Positions 25,154-34,362 of a stretch of 64,000 nucleotides of DNA are shown piece by piece. Each line of letters opens with the position of its first letter. The stretch's first letter is position 1. The stretch is taken from assembly GCF_020614375.1 (NCBI RefSeq), contig NZ_CP085327.1:2344823-2408822 (forward strand), written 5' to 3'. The position numbers and the translations under genes were made by a program. The stretch is from Haladaptatus salinisoli. Its GTDB lineage: Archaea > Halobacteriota > Halobacteria > Halobacteriales > Haladaptataceae. A model generated the notes under the pieces. The model did not search any database and was not told the DNA's origin. It was given only the letters and a program-made list of their open reading frames with translations.

Positions 25154-25691
25154 TTTTCTTTCTCCGGCGGTTCTGGCTACCCCATGAAAGGCGCACTCGA
25201 GCCCTGGAGCAGGTAGCCAGCGCCGCCACCAATTGCTGGCATCCGCGTTCGTATTCAACCCTAAGCACCGTCGAAAGCGTTTGTGACGCTGTTCAGGGAA
25301 CCCAAATCCGGTTAGAAATTTGCCTGTATTGACCGATCGCTTCAATCCGGCTTTAAAACCCCGGAGGAGGAGAGCGGATACCCCGACGCCAAAACGTCGT
25401 TATCACGACTGATTCTGAATAGTCGTTCGGCCTTCGGCCCGCTCATCGTTTGCGCCAGTTTTTGCGTAAGCTATGCCCTCTGTGTCTCGGTTAGCTCCGG
25501 CCCGTAGGGTTATCAGCAGATGATCGAGGATAGCCGCCAACTAGCCGTGCATAATCGTTGTTACCGAGGATGCCGACTCTGTAACCGGTAATAACCACCG
25601 TAACGCTGCCGACCAAGTATCCACTAACAGCAAAATATCCACGGTAGTCGACGGCAAAAGTGCTCCGGTGACGCGTCTTGTGCTTGGACGA
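25154..25691. other. intergenic, no gene seen
   Basis: About 540 bases, noticeably richer in A and T than the flanking core genes. No frame has family resemblance. A GGAGGAGAG stretch near 25365 resembles a ribosome binding site but no convincing frame follows. Confidence 0.4.
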
Positions 25692-25927
25692 TCATCTGAC
25701 GGCTCGATATTTATCGCCGGCGTACCAGATCCGACCTTCGGCGTGTTCGCGTTTGAGCCATCCACACGCTTCCAGCTGACGAGCACCTCCCGCACCACCG
25801 AATTTGACGGCGGGGGCTCGTCCGGCAGATCGAGCCGGTCTCGGCGTTCTGGCGGTCGGAACTCGCCTCGATCACCGGCCAAGGGAATCGCTTCTGAAGC
25901 GACGTACGTTGAGCGATGTCGAACCAT
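25692..25927 (-). pseudogene. frameshifted copy of the neighbouring winged-helix regulator
   Basis: Read on the minus strand, the frame starts MVRHRSTYVASEAIPLAGDR and reaches PPSNSVVREVL. It then continues in another frame as RQLEACGWLKREHAEGRIWYAGDK before TGA at 25692. The intact gene 130 bases away has PPSDSTIRQVLRQLEESKWLERDHPEGRIWYAGEK. One missing base in the codon after GTG (CT_ CGT CAG CTG) explains the break. DNA identity with the intact gene is high across the region. This is a tandem duplicate that lost function. Confidence 0.75.
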
Positions 25928-26053
25928 CGCCGTGGCCACTGGCCTAAACCCTCCGGACTCGCCGTCCAGGAACCGTTTGTTTGTTCATTTGAGCGCAGAA
26001 CAGAAAGCACCGGTAACGAGGGGTTATGGACGCGAGCAGCAAACGACCGCTCC

Positions 26054-26326
26054 TCAGTCCACATCTTCCCTGCTCGCGTCCACTTCCTTCTCTACGAGTA
26101 GTTCTTCCAATTTCTCGCCAGCGTACCAAATTCGACCTTCGGGGTGATCCCGTTCGAGCCATTTGCTCTCTTCGAGTTGGCGCAGCACCTGCCGAATCGT
26201 GCTGTCCGACGGTGGATTCTCAGGAACGTGAAGTCGTTTTTTGAGATCCGGGAGGCGGAACTTTCCCTTATCTCTTGCCAAGAGTATGGCTGTCAGGACT
26301 ACCTTGGTCGCCCGGTGCTCGGTCAT
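26054..26326 (-). CDS. small winged-helix DNA-binding protein
   Basis: A 90-residue protein with a winged helix-turn-helix over most of its length. Its recognisable parts are MTEHRATKVVLTAILLARDK, FRLPDLKKRLHVPENPPSDSTIRQVLRQLEESKWLERD (recognition helix region near 45-60) and EGRIWYAGEKLEELL (wing). The tail is acidic. Such small haloarchaeal regulators often sit next to mobile or strain-specific genes. A mutated tandem copy follows it. Start ATG 26326; the promoter lies in the AT-rich bases up to 26411. Confidence 0.75.
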   Translation of the reverse strand: MTEHRATKVVLTAILLARDKGKFRLPDLKKRLHVPENPPSDSTIRQVLRQLEESKWLERDHPEGRIWYAGEKLEELLVEKEVDASREDVD

Positions 26327-26411
26327 CGGCAGAATACAAGAGAATCACAGAAATAGGTATGTGGAACTTAGTATTCTCACAAGGATAACCTATCATCACT
26401 CGTCTGGACTC

Positions 26412-27036
26412 CTATACAGAAATCTCGCCCTCCGGCACCGGTTTTCGTGTGCTCGTCACGGGCAACCTCCCCCAGGGGCAGAAGCCCACGTTGATGTCGA
26501 CACCCGCGGTGACTCTCGCCGTTCCGGCCGTTGGAACCGCCGGAATCGTTCCCCCGAACCGTCTCCAATCGGACCATCGGCCCCTTTCTGACCATCACTC
26601 CCATCGCTGCCGTTTCTCCCTCCTTCGCCGTCATCGTTCGAATCCGCGGACTCGGAACGGAACGCGACCAGCGATCCGTGGGCGGGAGCCTGTACGCTCT
26701 CGTCCACGGGAACGACGGACGGCTTGCCCCAGTAGCCGGGTTCCTTCTCGCCGGGTACGTTGTGTCGGGCGATGAGTTCCCCGGTTTGGACGTTGCGGAC
26801 GACGATTTCGTCTCGCGCTTCTTTCTCACCTTCCCGTACCCACGTCGAGTAGTACAGCGCGTCGCCGGCAAGGACTGAACGGGAGACTTGTAGTCGTCGG
26901 TGGCAAAAACGTCGCCGTACTCTTCGAGTTCATGGCTCCACTCCGTCGCCCCATCGTCGAGCGAGAGCGAGTACACCACGGAACCACCCTCATCCCCTCC
27001 GTCGCCGGAGTGGTTGACGTTCACGTCGTCGGGCAT
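26412..27036 (-). pseudogene. broken beta-propeller (PQQ-like) protein gene
   Basis: The first frame reads VVYSLSLDDGATEWSHELEEYGDVFATDDYK. After a shift near 26865 it continues VLAGDALYYSTWVREGEKE and VRNVQTGELIARHNVPGEKE, typical of one PQQ/WD-like blade. A third frame near the end gives VDINVGFCPWGRLPV and stops at TAG 26412. The beginning lacks a signal sequence and earlier blades. I infer a 5'-truncated, frameshifted remnant of an exported propeller protein. Several shifts are needed, so sequencing error alone is unlikely. Confidence 0.65.
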
Positions 27037-27190
27037 GATCCGTTTGGACTCACTACATTACTCTATGAAGCGCTTTCTGGCGAAGTAAAAACGAAATACC
27101 GAAATTTGTGAACACACGCGTCAGGCGATACTATCCCCGACCGCTGGCGATTCGGGTGACGCCCCGCCCGCTTCGAGAAATCGACGCGTC

Positions 27191-27898
27191 TCAGTTCGTC
27201 ACCGCCCCGACGAGCGCGCGCAGTTGCGCGCCGCCGCTTTCGAGAAGTGCGCGCGGAAACCGTCGTCGCGCACCCGCGAGCGCGTCGGAGAGCGCCGCCG
27301 ACGCCCCCTCGAAGACGCCCTCGCCGTGCCCGACGAGGATTCGCTCGGGGGCGCAATCGACGAACGCGCGACGGGGCGGAAACGGTCGTCTGAGGAGATA
27401 CACGCCGATTCGCTCGGCGCCGACGGTGAAGAGCGGGGCGGTTCCGAGAACGTCCGGCACGTAGAGCGTCCCGTCGGATTCCCGGTACGCTATCGCCTCG
27501 TGCCAACCGGGGAGCGGGTCGCACCGTCGCACCCGGAATCCCGAGTCTCCGACCTCCGCCGAGTATCGCTCGACGCGGGCGTCGACGCGGTCTTCGACCC
27601 GGGTCATCCACTCCGGAAGGTGGACGGCGACGCCGTGACGACGGGCGAAGCGTCCCGCGTCTCGGGCGTGCCAGTTCGAGAGCACGACCACCCCGACGAC
27701 CTCCCCGAGTTCGGCGAGCAAGTCGTCCACGCCCGGCGCGTCCAACGGGTCGACGACCCAGACGCCACCGTTCTCGCCGCGAATCGCATGGCTCGTACGC
27801 CGCCCATCCTCGCCGGGATGGCTCATCCAACCGACGCCGTCGTCCCACTCGTCGACGGTGCGAAACCCGGTCGCCCCGTCCCGCGAGTATATCGGCAC
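27191..27898 (-). CDS. metallo-beta-lactamase-fold protein without the metal motif
   Basis: A 235-residue protein with the strand order of the MBL fold. GGVWVVDPLDAPGVDDLLAEL lies near residue 44, VVVLSNWHARDAG near residue 72, then DGTLYVPDVLG near residue 140 and ERILVGHGEGVFEG near residue 190. The canonical HxHxDH zinc motif is replaced by NWHARDAG, with one His and one Asp. A late conserved His (VGHGEG) remains. It may be a catalytically altered member or bind metal differently. Start ATG 27898. It is divergent from the asparaginase gene with 96 bases between. Confidence 0.7.
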   Translation of the reverse strand: MPIYSRDGATGFRTVDEWDDGVGWMSHPGEDGRRTSHAIRGENGGVWVVDPLDAPGVDDLLAELGEVVGVVVLSNWHARDAGRFARRHGVAVHLPEWMTRVEDRVDARVERYSAEVGDSGFRVRRCDPLPGWHEAIAYRESDGTLYVPDVLGTAPLFTVGAERIGVYLLRRPFPPRRAFVDCAPERILVGHGEGVFEGASAALSDALAGARRRFPRALLESGGAQLRALVGAVTN

Positions 27899-27994
27899 AT
27901 CTCGATACCCGGTCCCGTTCTATCAAGTAATTCCCGCTTTCTGCGGAACGCCGGTTCGTCGGAACTTAAGATGCCTGCCGCGAGAACTCCGGAC

Positions 27995-28843
27995 ATGAAG
28001 GTCATCGTACACGGCGGGGCGGGGAGCGAACCGGACGAACCCGAACTGCGACAGGCTGTGTTGGTCAAGGCGGCGGCGGCGGGCGAGGAGCAAGAAACCG
28101 TCGTCGACGCCGTCGAGGCGGCGGTTCACGTCCTCGAATCGTCGCCGCGATTCAACGCGGGCGTCGGCGGCGCGGTTCAGAGCGACGGCGCGATTCGAAC
28201 CGACGCGGGAATCATGACCAGCGACCGGGACGCGGGCGCGGCCTGCTCGATGCCCGGCGTCGAACGCGCCGTCAGCGTGGCGCGAGTCGTGATGGAGGAG
28301 ACGCCGCACGTCCTCGTCAGCGGCGAGCACGCGGTCGAACTCGGGGCGGACTTCGGCGTCGAGACGGACGTCGACCTCTGGACGGAGAAGAGCCGCGAGC
28401 GGTGGAACGACCTCGACGCGCCCGAGGGGACGCCGCGCGAACACGTCGCGTGGCTCCGCGAGCGGTTCGGCGGGGCCGACACGGTCGGCGCGGTCGCGTA
28501 CGACGGGGAGCGGTTCGCGGCGGCCACTTCGACCGGCGGGCGATGGCTCGCGCTCGCCGGTCGGGTCGGCGACGTCCCCCAAATCGGTAGCGGTTTCTAC
28601 GCCGCCCCCGCCGGCGCGGCCAGCGCCACCGGGGCCGGCGAAGACATCGCAAAGGCGACGCTCACTCGGCGGGCGGTTCGCCACCTCGAATCCGGACTCG
28701 ACGCGCAGGCGGCCGCCGACCGCGCGATGACGGAGTTCGGCGAACTCACCGGGTCGAGCGCGGGCGTCATCGTCCTCGACCGCGACGGCGACGCGGGAAG
28801 CGCGTTCAACAGCGACGCGATGCAGACAGCGCTGAGCGAGTAG
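27995..28843 (+). CDS. isoaspartyl peptidase/plant-type L-asparaginase (Ntn hydrolase)
   Basis: A 282-residue precursor of the Ntn-hydrolase asparaginase_2 family. It begins MKVIVHGGAGSE, with VEAAVHVLESSPRFNAGVGGAVQSDG near residue 40 and DAGIMTSDRDAGAA near residue 68. The autocleavage nucleophile is the Thr in ADTVGAVAYDG near residue 164, and ATSTGGRWL follows. The enzyme cleaves itself before this Thr and hydrolyses L-Asn and isoaspartyl dipeptides. Start ATG 27995; ATG 27971 in the same frame would add eight residues. Confidence 0.92.
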   Translation: MKVIVHGGAGSEPDEPELRQAVLVKAAAAGEEQETVVDAVEAAVHVLESSPRFNAGVGGAVQSDGAIRTDAGIMTSDRDAGAACSMPGVERAVSVARVVMEETPHVLVSGEHAVELGADFGVETDVDLWTEKSRERWNDLDAPEGTPREHVAWLRERFGGADTVGAVAYDGERFAAATSTGGRWLALAGRVGDVPQIGSGFYAAPAGAASATGAGEDIAKATLTRRAVRHLESGLDAQAAADRAMTEFGELTGSSAGVIVLDRDGDAGSAFNSDAMQTALSE

Positions 28844-28884
28844 CGACCTCCACCCCCTCGAAAAAAGCTTCGACCGTGGGCGCG

Positions 28885-29931
28885 CTACGCCGCGGTCGTC
28901 GTTTCGTCGGCGACCGTCTCGTTCGCGGTCGTTTCCGTCGCGGTCGTTCCGGTCGTCGTTTCGCCACCCTCGGCGACCGTCGTCTCCTGGGCGGTGGTCG
29001 TTTCGTTCGCGGTCGTCTCGGCCGGCGTCGTCTCTTGAGCGGCGGTCGTCGTCTGGGCGGTCGTCGCTTGCGACTCCGCGGCGACCGCGTTCTCGGCGGT
29101 GGCGACGCGGACCGTCGCGTTATCGACGGTCACGTTCTCGACCGAGATGTCGTCGACGACGATTCTCTCTTGGAGCGCCATGGACGCGGCGGTCGTCTGA
29201 GTCGTCGTCTCGTTGGCCGTCGTCGTTTCGTTAGCGACCGTCGTTTCCGCCGCCGTGGTCGTCTCCTCCGCCACCGTCGTCTCGGCCGGCGTCGTCTCTT
29301 GAACGGCGGTCGTCTCCTCGGCGGTGGTCTCTTCCGCCGTCGTCTGTTCGCCGCCGACCGAGATGCTCTCGACCGTCAGCGATTCGATGGTCATCGTCTG
29401 GACGTCGGCGGATCGAATGGTGACGCTCCCCAGCGACTGCGCCGATTCGTTCGCCCCTTGGGTCGTCTCCCGGGCGGTCGTCTCGGTTCCTTCCGTCGTG
29501 GTCGTCCCGTCCTCGGCCATCGTGAGGTTCTCGACGACGAGCGTCTCGACGGACAACTCTTCGATGGTCACGTCGCTGATGGAGACGTTCGACGGAACGT
29601 TCTGCCCGCCGTTCGTGGCGTTGCTCAGTTCTTCGCTCTCGATGTTCTCCGCGCTGACGCCTTCGAACGACAGTCGCTCCAGCGAGACGTTCTGGAGCCT
29701 CGCGTTGCGGAAGGTCCGGTCTCGGTCCTCTATCCGCACCAGGTCGACCTCCATCGACTCGATGGTCGCGTTCTCGACCGTGACGTTCCCCAGTTCGAGT
29801 CGTTCGACCGTGACGTTCTGTAGACGTACCCCTTCGTCCGCCGTGGTTCCCGCACTCCCCAGCGCGCCCAGCGAGAGGCTGGCGAGCACCAGTAGTGTCG
29901 TTGCGAGCACGGCCCCGATTTCTCTCTGCAT
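28885..29931 (-). CDS. Thr-rich exported surface protein with solenoid-like repeats
   Basis: A 348-residue secreted protein with a signal peptide over residues 1-30 (LATTLLVLASLSLGALGSAG). Residues 36-125 show short repeating units of about five residues (RLQNVTVERLELGNVTVENATIESMEV, NVSLERLSFEGVSAENIESEEL). These suggest a pentapeptide-like or beta-solenoid core. A second such block lies at about 165-195 (SVTIRSADVQTMTIESLTVESISV) and a third near 255-280. Between and after them come long Thr/Glu/Ala stretches (AEETTAEETTAVQETTPAETT) with many N-glycosylation sequons. It is probably a glycosylated surface protein. Start ATG 29931. Confidence 0.7.
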   Translation of the reverse strand: MQREIGAVLATTLLVLASLSLGALGSAGTTADEGVRLQNVTVERLELGNVTVENATIESMEVDLVRIEDRDRTFRNARLQNVSLERLSFEGVSAENIESEELSNATNGGQNVPSNVSISDVTIEELSVETLVVENLTMAEDGTTTTEGTETTARETTQGANESAQSLGSVTIRSADVQTMTIESLTVESISVGGEQTTAEETTAEETTAVQETTPAETTVAEETTTAAETTVANETTTANETTTQTTAASMALQERIVVDDISVENVTVDNATVRVATAENAVAAESQATTAQTTTAAQETTPAETTANETTTAQETTVAEGGETTTGTTATETTANETVADETTTAA

Positions 29932-30106
29932 GTGCAGACATCCATATCCCCGCTGACGACAATAAACCGGGATGACCGTTCGGGCCTTCGATGACGTGTT
30001 TCTCGGATTACATTCGCGTTACCGCGGGGTTCCCGTCGGCGTCAATCCCTGCCTATGCGCCCGATGTAACGCAAACTCTTTCCGGCGTTCGAGCAAAGTA
30101 CGCGCC

Positions 30107-31003
30107 ATGAGCGAACAGGAAGTCGACCTCTCGGCGGAGAAGTACGAGAAGCACCGAGAAGCCGGTGAGATACTCGCACAGGTGCGCGAAGAGGCCGCAG
30201 ACCGAGTCGACGTCGGCGTGAGCCACCTCGAAATCGCCGAGTTCGCGGAGGATAAAATCCGCGAACTCGGCGGAAAACCGGCGTTTCCGGTGAACATCAG
30301 CGTCGACGAGGAGGCGGCGCACGCGACGCCGAGCATCGACGACGAGACCACGTTCGGCGAGGAGATGATCAACCTCGACATCGGCGTGCAAGTCGACGGT
30401 TGGCTCGCGGACACCGCCATCACGGTCGACCTCTCGGGCCACGACGACCTCGCCGAAGCGAGCGCCGAGGCGCTCGACGCCGCCCTCGAAGTGGTCGGCC
30501 CCGGCGTCGAGACCGGCGACATCGGCGCGGAAATCGAGTCCGTCATCGAGGGGTACGGCTACAACCCCGTCGTCAACCTCTCCGGCCACGGTCTCGCGCA
30601 CTACGAACAGCACACGGAACCGAACATCCCCAATCGCGCGGTTTCCCAGGGCGTCGAACTACAAGTCGGCGACGTAGTCGCCATCGAACCGTTCGCCACC
30701 GACGGAAGCGGCAAGGTCGGCGAGGGTGCCGAGGAGGAGATATTCGCCCTCGAACGCGAGGCGTCGGTCCGCGACCGCAGCGCCCGGCAGGCGCTCGACC
30801 AGATAACCGAGGAGTTCCGAACCCTTCCCTTCGCCACCCGGTGGTTGGACGTTTCCCGCCCCGAGATGGCGCTCTGCCGCCTCAAGATGCAGAACGTGGT
30901 TCACGGCTATCCGGTGTTGAAGGAGGAAGACGGGTTCCTCGTCAGCCAGAAGGAGCACTCCGTCATCGTCACCGAAGACGGGTGCGAAGTGTTCACTCGG
31001 TAA
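30107..31003 (+). CDS. map: methionine aminopeptidase, type II
   Basis: A 298-residue type II MetAP, removing initiator methionine from nascent proteins. The two metal Asp residues lie in NLDIGVQVDGWLADTAITVDLSG near residue 90. The metal His is in LSGHGLAHYEQHTEPNIPN near residue 160. Glu ligands are in AIEPFATDG near residue 190 and QKEHSVIVTEDG near the end. A type II insertion lies between about 200 and 270. Start ATG 30107; the longer frame from 29972 contains Cys-rich sequence without family match. Confidence 0.95.
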   Translation: MSEQEVDLSAEKYEKHREAGEILAQVREEAADRVDVGVSHLEIAEFAEDKIRELGGKPAFPVNISVDEEAAHATPSIDDETTFGEEMINLDIGVQVDGWLADTAITVDLSGHDDLAEASAEALDAALEVVGPGVETGDIGAEIESVIEGYGYNPVVNLSGHGLAHYEQHTEPNIPNRAVSQGVELQVGDVVAIEPFATDGSGKVGEGAEEEIFALEREASVRDRSARQALDQITEEFRTLPFATRWLDVSRPEMALCRLKMQNVVHGYPVLKEEDGFLVSQKEHSVIVTEDGCEVFTR

Positions 31004-31120
31004 CTAATCTTTACTGTCAACTAGCTTCCGGTGACAGCTCCCGGTCGGCGGGGGTGGTGTACGCACCGTCGCGGCGGTTGAACGGGAAAAGGATACTGAT
31101 CGAACGCAGATACTCGAGAC

Positions 31121-31321
31121 TCAGGCGTTGTTCATCCGCTGGCTGTTCGTCTCGCCGCACGTTTGGCACTTCGTGACACGGTACGGTTCGCGCGAGAACT
31201 CGGCGTTCTCCTTCTTTTTGCTCTCGGTTCGGATCTGAACCGAAACCTCGTGCGAGGTCTCGCGACCGCAGTTATCGCACAGTTCGACTACTGCCTGGAA
31301 CCCCTGATTTTTTGTTGCCAT
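31121..31321 (-). CDS. small zinc beta-ribbon protein (DUF7835-like)
   Basis: A 66-residue protein with two Cys pairs, CDNCGRETSHEV near residue 15 and CQTCGETNSQRMNNA at the end, bracketing a basic/acidic segment (TESKKKENAEFSREPYRVTK). This is a one-zinc ribbon. I recall similar haloarchaeal proteins annotated DUF7835. Start ATG 31321 (MATKNQGFQ); an upstream Met at 31363 is less likely. Abundant small zinc proteins of this size are common in haloarchaea, function mostly unknown. Convergent with map. Confidence 0.75.
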   Translation of the reverse strand: MATKNQGFQAVVELCDNCGRETSHEVSVQIRTESKKKENAEFSREPYRVTKCQTCGETNSQRMNNA

Positions 31322-31526
31322 GGTGACTTCCTGCTCGGTTCCTTCTTCCCCTGACAGGAGCATAAAAACCCCTCTCTGTTGGAGGGCGTTCGAACCGTTT
31401 ATTCGGCCCTCGTCTTGCGATTTACCCCTTTGACGGAACGAGAGCGTCCCATTTCGTTTATCGTGGGCTGAAAACCGTTAATGATGGCGCAACGCTCTAC
31501 AACAGCCGAATACATTATATAGTAGG

Positions 31527-33236
31527 TCAGGGTTCGAGACCGAACAGCGCAGAGCGGAGAAATACGAGGACGGGAAAAATTTCGAGACGGCCGATCCACA
31601 TATTCAGGATGAGCATTCCTTCGGCAATCGGCGACATCGTCGGCCCCGTGATGCCGGTCGAGAGACCGACGTTACCCTGGGCGCTGGCGACCTCGAACAG
31701 CGCGTCGGCGTAGCCGAAGCCGGGGGCGACGTTCACGAGGATGACGCTCCCGGTGATGAGCAGTATGATCCATAGCGTGCTCACGATGGCCGCCTCGCTG
31801 AACTCCTCGAACATCTGGTGTCGGTCGAGCACGCGAGTTCCGATTTTGGCGTTGACGACCGCCGACGACGGGAGGAAGACGCGGGAGAACTCCCACTGGA
31901 TGCCCTTGCTGATCAAGTACCCCCGGATGATTTTGATGCCGCCGACGGTGCTCCCCGCCGCGCCGCCGAGCACCATCGCCCCGCTGAGAATGAGCTTACC
32001 GCCCGCCCCCCACGAACCGATATCCGACGACTGGAACCCCGTGCAGGTGAGCGCGCTCACGAACTGAAAGACGGAGTCCCGAACCGCGTCGGCGGCGAGC
32101 GGCGACAGGCCGAGGCTCTCGAACCCGGCCCACGCGAGCGGAATTCGGACGTTCTGGAGACCGAGCCATCCCGTCTCGGTGAACGCTCCTCTCGCCTCCG
32201 ACAGCGCGACGACGTTCTGCACCGACAGAACGAGCGCGCCCGCAGCCAAGAGGATGAACAGCCAGCGCGTCTGAAGGTCGGAAAACAGTTCGTCGGGGTC
32301 GCGGTCGCGGAGCACCACGTAGTGGATGGGGAACGCGATAGCGCCGAGGGTCATGATGGGCAGGAGAACGCCCTCGACGAGCGGGGAATCGTACGACTCG
32401 ATGGAGTTGTCAGTGACGCTGAATCCGCCCGTCGAGAGCCCCGTCATGGCGTGGTTGAGCGCCTGCCAGAACGATTCGAACGTGCTCAGCCGGGGTTCGC
32501 TCCAGAGAATCGCGACGAACAGCGCGACGACCGCCAGCACGGTGTAGAGGAGGAAGATTCGCCACACCGTCTGCACCGTGTGGATGATGCTCGGGTGGAT
32601 TCGCTCCTCGCGCGTTTCCGCCTGATAGAGCGCGTAGCTCCCGCTCCCGGGCCGGGCGAGGATGGCCGTCGTGAGGACGATGACGCCGACCCCGCCGACC
32701 CACTGGATGAGCGACCGCCACCACTGAACGGCGCGGGGAAGCGACGGCTCGTGCACCGCCATCGTCAGTCCGCTTCCCGTCCACCCGGACATGCTCTCGA
32801 ACAGCGCGTGTAGCGGGTTCTGGAAGTACGCCAGACTCGACAGCGTCGTCGCGCCGCCGACGCGAATCGGGTCGTAGTTCGCACCCGCCGGAACGTACGA
32901 GTCCATCACCGAGACGGGGGTCAGGTGCGCGGCGAGGAAGAACGGAATCGACCCGAAGACGGCGGTGGCGAACCATCCCGCGGCGGCGATGACCATCCCA
33001 TGTTTCATCACCGGGTTCGGCGCGTCCTCGAAGGTCTTGCGGGCGATGCCGCCGACCGCCGCCGTGACGACCGCAGCGAGCAGAAACGCGAGCGCCACGT
33101 AGTACTCGCCGAAGCCGAGCGCGAGGAGGACGGTGAATCCCATCAGCGCGGCCTGCATCAGCACGAGCGCGCCGACGTCCCGTAGGATGATGGCCAAGTC
33201 TGTCGAAACGCCGGCGACCGTCTTGCGTCGCACCAT
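31527..33236 (-). CDS. trkH: potassium uptake protein TrkH
   Basis: A 569-residue membrane channel subunit of the TrkH/KtrB family. Four pore loops with selectivity glycines can be seen: SMSGWTGSGLTM near residue 152, ALNHAMTGLSTGGFSVTD near residue 260, and ALTCTGFQSSDIGSWGAGGK near residue 395. The last is EVASAQGNVGLSTGITGP near residue 525. Ten or more hydrophobic segments surround them. K+ accumulation is essential for salt-in haloarchaea. The trkA gene ends one base upstream (33238), so the two form a tight operon. Start ATG 33236. Confidence 0.95.
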   Translation of the reverse strand: MVRRKTVAGVSTDLAIILRDVGALVLMQAALMGFTVLLALGFGEYYVALAFLLAAVVTAAVGGIARKTFEDAPNPVMKHGMVIAAAGWFATAVFGSIPFFLAAHLTPVSVMDSYVPAGANYDPIRVGGATTLSSLAYFQNPLHALFESMSGWTGSGLTMAVHEPSLPRAVQWWRSLIQWVGGVGVIVLTTAILARPGSGSYALYQAETREERIHPSIIHTVQTVWRIFLLYTVLAVVALFVAILWSEPRLSTFESFWQALNHAMTGLSTGGFSVTDNSIESYDSPLVEGVLLPIMTLGAIAFPIHYVVLRDRDPDELFSDLQTRWLFILLAAGALVLSVQNVVALSEARGAFTETGWLGLQNVRIPLAWAGFESLGLSPLAADAVRDSVFQFVSALTCTGFQSSDIGSWGAGGKLILSGAMVLGGAAGSTVGGIKIIRGYLISKGIQWEFSRVFLPSSAVVNAKIGTRVLDRHQMFEEFSEAAIVSTLWIILLITGSVILVNVAPGFGYADALFEVASAQGNVGLSTGITGPTMSPIAEGMLILNMWIGRLEIFPVLVFLRSALFGLEP

Positions 33237-33237
33237 G

Positions 33238-33915
33238 CTAGTCGTGGTCCTCGTAGTGGCCGAAGATGTCCGTCACCTCCGGCGTCGCACCGGTTTCGGA
33301 GAAGACGGTGATGAGGTCCCCGCCGCGTATTTCCGTGTTCCCGCGGGGGGTGATGACCTCGTGGTCGCGCTCGAGCGCGACCACGAGTATGCCGTCGTCG
33401 AACAGCCCCTCGTCCGCCGCCTCGGCCAGCGTGAGTCCGGCGACCGGGGCGTAGGAATCGACCGTGATTTCGAACACCTCCGCCCGGTCGCCGACCTTCA
33501 TGTAATCCTTGATGGAGGGGCGCTTGACGGCGCGGTAGAGGTACTCCGCGATGAGCCGCTGTGGGTTCTCGATGACGTTTACGCCGATCTGACGGAAGAC
33601 GTTCATGTGCTCGGGATTGTGGACGACCGACACCAGCGACGGGATTTCGAGTTCCTGTCCGAGGAGACAGACCATGATGTTCGTCGCGTCCTGGTCGGTC
33701 GTGCTGATGAGCGCGTCGGCCCGGTTCGCGCCCGCCTCCTCCAGCGTGTCGATTATCGTCGCGTCGTCGTGCAGCACGAGACAGTCGAACTCCATCGAGG
33801 CGCGTTCGGCGCGCTCCGCGTCCTTCTCGATGACCACCACGTCGTTGTTATTCTGCGTCGCAATGCTGATGAGTTGCGAGCCGATATCGCCCGCCCCGAC
33901 GATGATGATGTACAT
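33238..33915 (-). CDS. trkA: potassium uptake regulator TrkA (single RCK unit)
   Basis: A 225-residue cytosolic gating subunit. The NAD-binding Rossmann (RCK_N) domain opens MYIIIVGAGDIGSQLISIA with VVVIEKDAERAE as beta-2. A TrkA_C domain follows from about residue 145 (FEITVDSYAPVAGLTLAEA). It has a single RCK unit, half the size of E. coli TrkA, so it should assemble as an octameric ring under TrkH. The start ATG 33915 is preceded by a strong GGAGGT ribosome binding site (complement at 33921-33926). First gene of the trkA-trkH operon. Confidence 0.95.
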   Translation of the reverse strand: MYIIIVGAGDIGSQLISIATQNNNDVVVIEKDAERAERASMEFDCLVLHDDATIIDTLEEAGANRADALISTTDQDATNIMVCLLGQELEIPSLVSVVHNPEHMNVFRQIGVNVIENPQRLIAEYLYRAVKRPSIKDYMKVGDRAEVFEITVDSYAPVAGLTLAEAADEGLFDDGILVVALERDHEVITPRGNTEIRGGDLITVFSETGATPEVTDIFGHYEDHD

Positions 33916-34362
33916 TCGTTACCTCCAGTCCGAAGTCAGCGTTTGAAAAGATACTGTTGTGCGGCCGTCGAAACGGGGTGGCGGCGTCGGTCGTTACCGC
34001 GTCGAAATTCGAATCGGTCACGATTATGGAGTCGTTAAAACCGCTGTATCCCCCGATACCGGGTTCGGTACGGCTCCGGCGGTGGCGTAACCCTCTTTCG
34101 AGATCACCGCGGTTCTCGTCGCGCGGACCGAAGTATCGCGCTTCGCTGTTTCTGCCGATCAGCGCGGGTCACCGTTACGGGTGAGAGGGGCGGCGGTGAG
34201 CTCGCGGAACTTTCCGCCGATCCGGAGCGCCACGTCATCGTCGGCGGAGCGAGTGCCCGAGGGCTCTCAGAGGACCCTCGCGGTTCGCCCACCGCCCCCG
34301 CGAGAAACTCCCCGTCGGAGGAGACTGAAAGCGTAAAGCGTCCCCCCGACCCACACTGTCCC
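33916..34362. other. intergenic, no gene seen
   Basis: About 447 bases between trkA and the divergent HIT gene. I find no frame with family resemblance. A stretch GGGCTCTCAGAGGACCCTC near 34261 can form a small hairpin. Promoters of both neighbours should lie here. Confidence 0.4.
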
